Part shown: positions 32,774-41,306 of the stretch, one piece after another
Numbering within the stretch: the stretch's first letter is position 1
How the letters are laid out: each line of letters starts with the position of its first letter
NCBI RefSeq assembly: GCF_000002875.2
Contig: NC_009403.2
Span: 537,001-601,000 of the forward strand
Length of the DNA stretch: 64,000 bases
DNA from: Leishmania infantum JPCM5
Taxonomy: Eukaryota; Euglenozoa; Kinetoplastea; Trypanosomatida; Trypanosomatidae
Reading direction: 5' to 3'
Position numbers and translations under genes: made by a program
The notes under the pieces: model-generated
What the model was told of the DNA's origin: nothing
Seen by the model: only the letters and a program-made list of their open reading frames with translations
Databases searched by the model: none

Positions 32774-34772
32774 ATGGCCACGCTACCAGGTCTCAGTGAA
32801 CATCTCCGTTTACTTCCCCTATCACTCACCCGCCGCATCAGACACAACCACAGCAGCAGCCAAAAAAAAGACACACAGCCCATTTCGCCCGTGAACATGC
32901 TTCCCCAGGCCCTCCAGCCGCTAGTGCCACCTCCACTTCGTGAACCCCACCACGGCGCTGGACATTGGGGCCGCCGATTACAGCACCGTTTACCCTCGGC
33001 TGTGTTCCATCGAGTATCTCGTGACCGCCGCAACGTGTCTGGGAACGATGCTTTATGGGTTTGCCGTGCTCCAGTCGTTCTGCTACAAGAATTTCTTTTC
33101 GTACCAGTGGGACACCGTCGATCCGAACCCCTTCTTTGAACGCATGGGCTCCAAGGGCTACGACGATAGCGTAGACGATCAATGGGTCGGGTTCATCACT
33201 CATTACAAGCGTTTTCTTGGTCTGGCCCTGCTGCTGGCGGGCTTTTCCGGGCTGTATCGAGCGCTGCTCTCTTACTCAACGTCATCTGCATCCCCCGTCC
33301 CCTCTGACAACACGGCCTGCTCATCACCCTCGGCGAGCAGCGAGTGCTCAGGGTCGCTGGACGGCCATGTAAAGGTGTGGATGCCACCGAGGTGGTTGGA
33401 TAAGCTACGCTCACGCGCGCGCACTCTCGGCTCACCCTCAGGTGCACGGAGGAGGTGCACCGCCTTTCTGCAGCGCTCTTGGATCCTGCCCGCCTTCTAC
33501 ACGGTTGTGGGCGTCGTCTTCGTCATCTTTGTGCACGGCCCGCACTTTTTCCTCCCGCTGCTCATCATCATCGCCAACTACGTCATCTTCTCGCGGCTGC
33601 AGCGCTGGTGCCCCTACTGGCTGTTCATGGTCATCATGTGGGCCGCGCACGTCACTCTCCTGTACCTCATCGAGATCAACGATGGGTTCGAGCAGACGTA
33701 CTGGCTGCAGTACTTCGTACCCACTTCCGAGAAGGTTGCTTGGGCTGTGCTGGCCGAGGTCCGGATACCTCTCTGGAAGCAGCGTATGCGCTGGTGCGTA
33801 GCCTTCCGCATGTCGACGCTGCGCCTCATCGCCTTCAACTACGACCTGTGGGAGGCCACGCACGCCGCCGCACGCGCGCGCGACCGTGCCAGGGCGAAGC
33901 ACGACACCGGCTGCGTCGAGTGCGCGCAGCTGCGCGAGCAGAACGCAGCGTCGGCGGCCGCGCTGCCCGCCGAGGCGTTGCGCTGCTACAAGTACCGCAC
34001 CGAGTACGCGCGCGACCCCGCCGACTACAACTTCCTGAACTACGCCGCCTACGTGCTGTTCCCGCCACTGTACCTTGCCGGGCCAATGTCGTCCTTCAAC
34101 GCGTTCGTGTCGCACATGCGCGTGCCGAGCACGTCGATGCCGCTGCGCAAGATGGTGAGGTACGCGTTTGGCATCCTCCGCATCTACATCACGGAGTACA
34201 CGCTGTTGCACTTTGTGCACATCCCGTGCCTCGGCTCGTACGCCTTCGTGATCCTTCGGATGACGTTGCTGGAGCAGGCGCACTTCCTGTTCTACATGCT
34301 GGCCTACCTGTGGCTGAAGTTCAGCTTTATATGGAAGTCGTCGCGTCTCTTCGCCATGTTCAGCGGCATCGAAGTTCCGGAGGACATGCGGCGCTGCTTC
34401 GGCAACACGCTGACGGTGCGGGGCTTCTGGCGCGACTGGCACGCCTCCTTCAACCTGTGGATCGTGCGGTACATGTACATCCCGATGGGTGGCCGCAGCC
34501 GCGTCGCGCTGTCGGTGCTGCCCATCTTCCTGTTCATTGCGGTGTGGCACGACCCGGCGCTGCACCTTGTCAAGTGGGCGGTGTGCATTGCCGCGATGTT
34601 CGTGGCGGAGGTGGCGGTGAGCGGGTGCTTTGGGTGGGCCGCTGCGGCGTTCCGGCGCGAGATGGCCGCCGCGGCACCGACGGGCGCAGTAAGTGATGCT
34701 GCGCTGGAGAACGGTCGCCCCACGAACTGCGCGCCGCGCCGCAGTCTGCTGGCACGGCTGGCGAGCTCTCTG
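32774..34772 (+). CDS. GUP1-like MBOAT O-acyltransferase, cluster copy 3 (5' frameshift, 3' end lost in gap)
   Basis: ATG at 32774 begins MATLPGLSEHLRLLPLSLTR, a leader different from that of copies 5 and 6. After about 50 codons the frame is wrong for the MBOAT body. One surplus base around 32921-32926 separates it from the body frame CHLHFVNPTTALDIG, and a TAG lies in the body frame at 32922. From there the body is open and matches copies 5 and 6, with FWRDWHASFNLW and AVWHDP present. It differs in a short block, HYKRFLG instead of HYNELVC (33208-33222), and in DDSVDD for DDSIDD. It carries the Y-type cassette (33699-33777). The 3' end runs into n at 34773 with one base missing shortly before it, so the last roughly 110 residues are not represented. 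The damage could be sequencing error or real decay. Confidence 0.7.
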
Positions 34773-34773
34773 N
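34773..34773. other. assembly gap hidden as a single n
   Basis: Left flank matches array position 39951; right flank matches position 38137, which is 41497 in the next unit. If the 3,360-bp period holds, about 1.5 kb is missing: the end of copy 3, one spacer and the start of copy 4. Several mismatches and indels cluster in the 90 bases after the n, as expected at a poor contig end. Confidence 0.8.
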
Positions 34774-36920
34774 TGGACATTGGGGCCGCCCATTACCAGC
34801 CCCGTTTACCCTCGGCTGTGTTCCATCGAGAATCTCGTGACCGCCGCAACCGTGTCTGGGAACGATGCTTTATGGGTTTGCCGTGCTCCAGTCGTTCTGC
34901 TACAAGAATTTCTTTTCGTACCAGTGGGACACCGTCGATCCGAACCCCTTCTTTGAACGCATGGGCTCCAAGGGCTACGACGATAGCATAGACGATCAAT
35001 GGGTCGGGTTCATCACTCATTACAACGAATTGGTCTGCCTGGCCCTGCTGCTGGCGGGCTTTTCCGGGCTGTATCGAGCGCTGCTCTCTTACTCAACGTC
35101 ATCTGCATCCCCCGTCCCCTCTGACAACACGGCCTGCTCATCACCCTCGGCGAGCAGCGAGTGCTCAGGGTCGCTGGACGGCCATGTAAAGGTGTGGATG
35201 CCACCGAGGTGGTTGGATAAGCTACGCTCACGCGCGCGCACTCTCGGCTCACCCTCAGGTGCACGGAGGAGGTGCACCGCCTTTCTGCAGCGCTCTTGGA
35301 TCCTGCCCGCCTTCTACACGGTTGTGGGCGTCGTCTTCGTCATCTTTGTGCACGGCCCGCACTTTTTCCTCCCGCTGCTCATCATCATCGCCAACTACGT
35401 CATCTTCTCGCGGCTGCAGCGCTGGTGCCCCTACTGGCTGTTCATGGTCATCATGTGGGCCGCGCACGTCACTCTCCTGTACCTCATCGAGATCAACGAT
35501 GGGTTCGAGCAGACGCCCTGGTTACAGTACTACACTTCGTGTATTCTGTCACACCTGCAAGCCATTCAGGAAGATGCGGAAGCAATTCCTTGGGAGCAGC
35601 GTATGCGCTGGTGCGTAGCCTTCCGCATGTCGACGCTGCGCCTCATCGCCTTCAACTACGACCTGTGGGAGGCCACGCACGCCGCCGCACGCGCGCGCGA
35701 CCGTGCCAGGGCGAAGCACGACACCGGCTGCGTCGAGTGCGCGCAGCTGCGCGAGCAGAACGCAGCGTCGGCGGCCGCGCTGCCCGCCGAGGCGTTGCGC
35801 TGCTACAAGTACCGCACCGAGTACGCGCGCGACCCCGCCGACTACAACTTCCTGAACTACGCCGCCTACGTGCTGTTCCCGCCACTGTACCTTGCCGGGC
35901 CAATGTCGTCCTTCAACGCGTTCGTGTCGCACATGCGCGTGCCGAGCACGTCGATGCCGCTGCGCAAGATGGTGAGGTACGCGTTTGGCATCCTCCGCAT
36001 CTACATCACGGAGTACACGCTGTTGCACTTTGTGCACATCCCGTGCCTCGGCTCGTACGCCTTCGTGATCCTTCGGATGACGTTGCTGGAGCAGGCGCAC
36101 TTCCTGTTCTACATGCTGGCCTACCTGTGGCTGAAGTTCAGCTTTATATGGAAGTCGTCGCGTCTCTTCGCCATGTTCAGCGGCATCGAAGTTCCGGAGG
36201 ACATGCGGCGCTGCTTCGGCAACACGCTGACGGTGCGGGGCTTCTGGCGCGACTGGCACGCCTCCTTCAACCTGTGGATCGTGCGGTACATGTACATCCC
36301 GATGGGTGGCCGCAGCCGCGTCGCGCTGTCGGTGCTGCCCATCTTCCTGTTCATTGCGGTGTGGCACGACCCGGCGCTGCACCTTGTCAAGTGGGCGGTG
36401 TGCATTGCCGCGATGTTCGTGGCGGAGGTGGCGGTGAGCGGGTGCTTTGGGGTGGGCCGCTGCGGCGTTCCGGCGCGAGATGGCCGCCGCGGCACCGACG
36501 GGCGCAGTAAGTGATGCTGCGCTGGAGAACGGTCGCCCCACGAACTGCGCGCCGCGCCGCAGTCTGCTGGCACGGCTGGCGAGGCTCTCTGCGCGTCGCT
36601 TGAGCCCGCTCGCGCAATCGTGGGTATACCGCCAATTTCGAGTGATAGCGGGCATGACCACAGTGCTCGGGCTGATCATTGCGAACTTGGTGGGTTTCTC
36701 GATGCAAAATGCGGTGGCGACTGTGGAGAAGCACGGCCTACCGTCGTCGGGGACCGATGCAGACAATGTGATCAAGAAGGCGTTTCACGGTCTCACGCCT
36801 CTCTTTACCCTAGGCCTGATTGCCTTCATGTACTCTATGTCCGCCTTGGCGGCGATGGATCGCGACATGGCCCGCCAGCAGGCATCGTACTTGAAGCTGC
36901 TCTATAGATTGAAGCAGTAG
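34774..36920 (+). CDS. GUP1-like MBOAT O-acyltransferase, cluster copy 4 (5' end lost in gap, one frameshift)
   Basis: The copy starts inside the gene after the gap. Two extra bases within 90 bases of the gap disturb the frame; from 34865 it reads TMLYGFAVLQSFCYKNFF as in copies 5 and 6. It stays open through the MBOAT core and the FWRDWHASFNLW and AVWHDP motifs. At about 36450 it has one extra G (GGGG instead of GGG), which shifts the frame so that the correct C-terminus, ending YLKLLYRLKQ, lies in another frame to the stop at 36918-36920. All three indels are typical draft-assembly errors, so the real gene may be intact. It carries the P-type cassette (35516-35594), like copy 6. Confidence 0.7.
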
Positions 36921-37946
36921 CGGCCCCGTCACGATGGCGTCACGAAGGAGTAGGTGGCACGAGTCTGCAGTGTGGATGAGCCTGTGCATCCGACTGGCGC
37001 GCGGCCCCATCTCCCTTTTGCGCCAGCCATCTATGGTTTCTTCCCCTTTCTGCGAAAGGCGTCGATGATGTCGTTTCGCAGGCTTTTTTTTGGGTCTCTG
37101 GCCTTCTCTTCCCCTCGTTCTCCAAGGAAGGTGTGTACGTGCGTGGGTAGGTGTGGGTGTGGGCGCATACCGCGCGTAGATGCATCGCCCATGGCCTCCC
37201 CCCCCCCCTCGCACTTCACCGGCCCGCCCATACGTCGACAGAAGCGCTGCCAACCGCTCTTTCGCGCGTGCCCCTGAGAGGCCCCGTCTCGCCGACTCTC
37301 CCACTCCAAGACGCTCTCCCCCTCCCCCTTTTCTTGCCTCTCACCGTTTGCAATCTTCGCTCTCCCCCACTCCCACTCGCCTCTCCGGGACTCTGCGCCT
37401 CTCAGACAACCATCTCCAATCAGAGGACCACCAACGGAAACAGTAAAAGCACAACCGTGTGAGTCAAGCACACTATAAAGCCGTGCTCATTCTTGTGTGT
37501 GTGTGTGTGTCTAGTCACCACACCTCATTTTATAGCGCTCTTGTTTGTAAATTCCTTGCGCTGTCCCTCTCCCCGTCTCATCCCTACCCATCCCCCCTCC
37601 GTATTCCTCAAGCAACCCCCTTTCACATTGCTGCTGTGGTCTATCCGCGGTGTCGCTGGCACGTGGCGTTGCGCGCGACGCTGTGTGTACGCTGGTGCGT
37701 TGGCTAGCAGGTCACCCCGTAGGCATATATATGTGAATACCAAAAGACGCCTTGAAAGCAACCACAGGCACCCAGGTACCCGCAACCACGCTCGAAGCGC
37801 GCCCTCCACCTTTACCCAGCTCATGGCTAGTCGTTACTCGTCATATTCCTGCCCCGAGTGATTTGCGATCTGCGCCGTTCTCTGTCCTGTTTCCCACCCC
37901 TCCCCTCACCGCATCGCTCTCTCTTGCGCGCTTCTCGGCAGCGACG
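36921..37946. other. array spacer between GUP copies 4 and 5
   Basis: It is identical to 40281-41306. It holds C-runs (37199-37208), a GT repeat near 37497-37510 and pyrimidine tracts (37280-37380, 37561-37609). No gene is supportable: the open frames at 36954-37277 and 37493-37861 lack a domain and repeat simply because the unit repeats. Confidence 0.6.
37561..37612 (+). promoter_or_regulatory. candidate polypyrimidine tract and AG trans-splice acceptor for GUP copy 5
   Basis: A C/T-dominated run of nearly 50 bases ends in TTCCTCAAG, giving an AG at 37611-37612 and a 5' UTR of about 335 nt. A second tract nearer the gene ends with CAG at 37939-37941, but it would leave only 5 nt before the ATG. 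The same sequence recurs at 40921-40972 for copy 6. Choice of site is inference. Confidence 0.35.
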
Positions 37947-40280
37947 ATGGAGCCAGAGAAAGCGTTCAACGAAGAGCCGGAGGCGACTGTGCAGGACCCC
38001 TCGCTGGTGTCGCCCTCGTCCCTCCTCCAAGGCTCCGCGCTGCCGTTGCTATCGCCATCCACTTCTGTCTCGCAACCACCCCGCACTGCGCCTTCGTGGA
38101 GCTGCCGCCTCCACTTCGTGAGCCCCACCACGGCGCTGGACATTGGGGCCGCCGATTACAGCACCGTTTACCCTCGGCTGTGTTCCATCGAGTATCTCGT
38201 GACCGCCGCAACGTGTCTGGGAACGATGCTTTATGGGTTTGCCGTGCTCCAGTCGTTCTGCTACAAGAATTTCTTTTCGTACCAGTGGGACACCGTCGAT
38301 CCGAACCCCTTCTTTGAACGCATGGGCTCCAAGGGCTACGACGATAGCATAGACGATCAATGGGTCGGGTTCATCACTCATTACAACGAATTGGTCTGCC
38401 TGGCCCTGCTGCTGGCGGGCTTTTCCGGGCTGTATCGAGCGCTGCTCTCTTACTCAACGTCATCTGCATCCCCCGTCCCCTCTGACAACACGGCCTGCTC
38501 ATCACCCTCGGCGAGCAGCGAGTGCTCAGGGTCGCTGGACGGCCATGTAAAGGTGTGGATGCCACCGAGGTGGTTGGATAAGCTACGCTCACGCGCGCGC
38601 ACTCTCGGCTCACCCTCAGGTGCACGGAGGAGGTGCACCGCCTTTCTGCAGCGCTCTTGGATCCTGCCCGCCTTCTACACGGTTGTGGGCGTCGTCTTCG
38701 TCATCTTTGTGCACGGCCCGCACTTTTTCCTCCCGCTGCTCATCATCATCGCCAACTACGTCATCTTCTCGCGGCTGCAGCGCTGGTGCCCCTACTGGCT
38801 GTTCATGGTCATCATGTGGGCCGCGCACGTCACTCTCCTGTACCTCATCGAGATCAACGATGGGTTCGAGCAGACGTACTGGCTGCAGTACTTCGTACCC
38901 ACTTCCGAGAAGGTTGCTTGGGCTGTGCTGGCCGAGGTCCGGATACCTCTCTGGAAGCAGCGTATGCGCTGGTGCGTAGCCTTCCGCATGTCGACGCTGC
39001 GCCTCATCGCCTTCAACTACGACCTGTGGGAGGCCACGCACGCCGCCGCACGCGCGCGCGACCGTGCCAGGGCGAAGCACGACACCGGCTGCGTCGAGTG
39101 CGCGCAGCTGCGCGAGCAGAACGCAGCGTCGGCGGCCGCGCTGCCCGCCGAGGCGTTGCGCTGCTACAAGTACCGCACCGAGTACGCGCGCGACCCCGCC
39201 GACTACAACTTCCTGAACTACGCCGCCTACGTGCTGTTCCCGCCACTGTACCTTGCCGGGCCAATGTCGTCCTTCAACGCGTTCGTGTCGCACATGCGCG
39301 TGCCGAGCACGTCGATGCCGCTGCGCAAGATGGTGAGGTACGCGTTTGGCATCCTCCGCATCTACATCACGGAGTACACGCTGTTGCACTTTGTGCACAT
39401 CCCGTGCCTCGGCTCGTACGCCTTCGTGATCCTTCGGATGACGTTGCTGGAGCAGGCGCACTTCCTGTTCTACATGCTGGCCTACCTGTGGCTGAAGTTC
39501 AGCTTTATATGGAAGTCGTCGCGTCTCTTCGCCATGTTCAGCGGCATCGAAGTTCCGGAGGACATGCGGCGCTGCTTCGGCAACACGCTGACGGTGCGGG
39601 GCTTCTGGCGCGACTGGCACGCCTCCTTCAACCTGTGGATCGTGCGGTACATGTACATCCCGATGGGTGGCCGCAGCCGCGTCGCGCTGTCGGTGCTGCC
39701 CATCTTCCTGTTCATTGCGGTGTGGCACGACCCGGCGCTGCACCTTGTCAAGTGGGCGGTGTGCATTGCCGCGATGTTCGTGGCGGAGGTGGCGGTGAGC
39801 GGGTGCTTTGGGTGGGCCGCTGCGGCGTTCCGGCGCGAGATGGCCGCCGCGGCACCGACGGGCGCAGTAAGTGATGCTGCGCTGGAGAACGGTCGCCCCA
39901 CGAACTGCGCGCCGCGCCGCAGTCTGCTGGCACGGCTGGCGAGGCTCTCTGCGCGTCGCTTGAGCCCGCTCGCGCAATCGTGGGTATACCGCCAATTTCG
40001 AGTGATAGCGGGCATGACCACAGTGCTCGGGCTGATCATTGCGAACTTGGTGGGTTTCTCGATGCAAAATGCGGTGGCGACTGTGGAGAAGCACGGCCTA
40101 CCGTCGTCGGGGACCGATGCAGACAATGTGATCAAGAAGGCGTTTCACGGTCTCACGCCTCTCTTTACCCTAGGCCTGATTGCCTTCATGTACTCTATGT
40201 CCGCCTTGGCGGCGATGGATCGCGACATGGCCCGCCAGCAGGCATCGTACTTGAAGCTGCTCTATAGATTGAAGCAGTAG
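37947..40280 (+). CDS. GUP1: GUP1-like MBOAT O-acyltransferase (glycerol uptake protein), intact array copy 5
   Basis: The protein has 777 residues. The frame is open further upstream but has no ATG before 37947 (MEPEKAFNEEPEATVQD). A disordered Ser/Pro-rich head of about 55 residues precedes LHFVSPTTALDIGAADYSTV. Multiple hydrophobic segments follow (for example YLVTAATCLGTMLYGFAVLQ and FFLPLLIIIANYVIF). The MBOAT signature FWRDWHASFNLWIVRYMYIP has its His near 558, and the second invariant His lies in IAVWHDP near 594, matching yeast Gup1. By family it acylates GPI-anchor or related lyso-lipids at the ER membrane; substrate and acyl chain are not readable here. It carries the Y-type cassette, residues about 311-337 (38877-38955). 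It differs from copy 6 only in that cassette, as far as I can see. Confidence 0.93.
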   Translation: MEPEKAFNEEPEATVQDPSLVSPSSLLQGSALPLLSPSTSVSQPPRTAPSWSCRLHFVSPTTALDIGAADYSTVYPRLCSIEYLVTAATCLGTMLYGFAVLQSFCYKNFFSYQWDTVDPNPFFERMGSKGYDDSIDDQWVGFITHYNELVCLALLLAGFSGLYRALLSYSTSSASPVPSDNTACSSPSASSECSGSLDGHVKVWMPPRWLDKLRSRARTLGSPSGARRRCTAFLQRSWILPAFYTVVGVVFVIFVHGPHFFLPLLIIIANYVIFSRLQRWCPYWLFMVIMWAAHVTLLYLIEINDGFEQTYWLQYFVPTSEKVAWAVLAEVRIPLWKQRMRWCVAFRMSTLRLIAFNYDLWEATHAAARARDRARAKHDTGCVECAQLREQNAASAAALPAEALRCYKYRTEYARDPADYNFLNYAAYVLFPPLYLAGPMSSFNAFVSHMRVPSTSMPLRKMVRYAFGILRIYITEYTLLHFVHIPCLGSYAFVILRMTLLEQAHFLFYMLAYLWLKFSFIWKSSRLFAMFSGIEVPEDMRRCFGNTLTVRGFWRDWHASFNLWIVRYMYIPMGGRSRVALSVLPIFLFIAVWHDPALHLVKWAVCIAAMFVAEVAVSGCFGWAAAAFRREMAAAAPTGAVSDAALENGRPTNCAPRRSLLARLARLSARRLSPLAQSWVYRQFRVIAGMTTVLGLIIANLVGFSMQNAVATVEKHGLPSSGTDADNVIKKAFHGLTPLFTLGLIAFMYSMSALAAMDRDMARQQASYLKLLYRLKQ

Positions 40281-41306
40281 CGGCCCCGTCACGATGGCGT
40301 CACGAAGGAGTAGGTGGCACGAGTCTGCAGTGTGGATGAGCCTGTGCATCCGACTGGCGCGCGGCCCCATCTCCCTTTTGCGCCAGCCATCTATGGTTTC
40401 TTCCCCTTTCTGCGAAAGGCGTCGATGATGTCGTTTCGCAGGCTTTTTTTTGGGTCTCTGGCCTTCTCTTCCCCTCGTTCTCCAAGGAAGGTGTGTACGT
40501 GCGTGGGTAGGTGTGGGTGTGGGCGCATACCGCGCGTAGATGCATCGCCCATGGCCTCCCCCCCCCCCTCGCACTTCACCGGCCCGCCCATACGTCGACA
40601 GAAGCGCTGCCAACCGCTCTTTCGCGCGTGCCCCTGAGAGGCCCCGTCTCGCCGACTCTCCCACTCCAAGACGCTCTCCCCCTCCCCCTTTTCTTGCCTC
40701 TCACCGTTTGCAATCTTCGCTCTCCCCCACTCCCACTCGCCTCTCCGGGACTCTGCGCCTCTCAGACAACCATCTCCAATCAGAGGACCACCAACGGAAA
40801 CAGTAAAAGCACAACCGTGTGAGTCAAGCACACTATAAAGCCGTGCTCATTCTTGTGTGTGTGTGTGTGTCTAGTCACCACACCTCATTTTATAGCGCTC
40901 TTGTTTGTAAATTCCTTGCGCTGTCCCTCTCCCCGTCTCATCCCTACCCATCCCCCCTCCGTATTCCTCAAGCAACCCCCTTTCACATTGCTGCTGTGGT
41001 CTATCCGCGGTGTCGCTGGCACGTGGCGTTGCGCGCGACGCTGTGTGTACGCTGGTGCGTTGGCTAGCAGGTCACCCCGTAGGCATATATATGTGAATAC
41101 CAAAAGACGCCTTGAAAGCAACCACAGGCACCCAGGTACCCGCAACCACGCTCGAAGCGCGCCCTCCACCTTTACCCAGCTCATGGCTAGTCGTTACTCG
41201 TCATATTCCTGCCCCGAGTGATTTGCGATCTGCGCCGTTCTCTGTCCTGTTTCCCACCCCTCCCCTCACCGCATCGCTCTCTCTTGCGCGCTTCTCGGCA
41301 GCGACG
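40281..41306. other. array spacer between GUP copies 5 and 6
   Basis: Exact repeat of 36921-37946, including the GT microsatellite, the C-run and the candidate splice tract at 40921-40972. No gene is supportable. Confidence 0.6.

Noticed and set aside
34693..34991. Reading frame fusing GUP copy 3 to copy 4 across the n
   Set aside because: It depends on the unknown base at an assembly gap and reads copy 4 in the wrong frame.
38633..39874. 413-codon + frame inside each GUP copy
   Set aside because: A shifted-frame shadow of the MBOAT gene with an Arg/His/Val-rich translation; no independent evidence.
38616..40094. 492-codon antisense frame across the GUP gene (and equivalents at 24197, 28669, 33438, 35549, 42270)
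   Set aside because: It repeats wherever the GUP core repeats, is Arg/His/Gln/Val-rich through reverse-complement GC3 codon bias, and has no domain. The sense frame has the MBOAT motifs.
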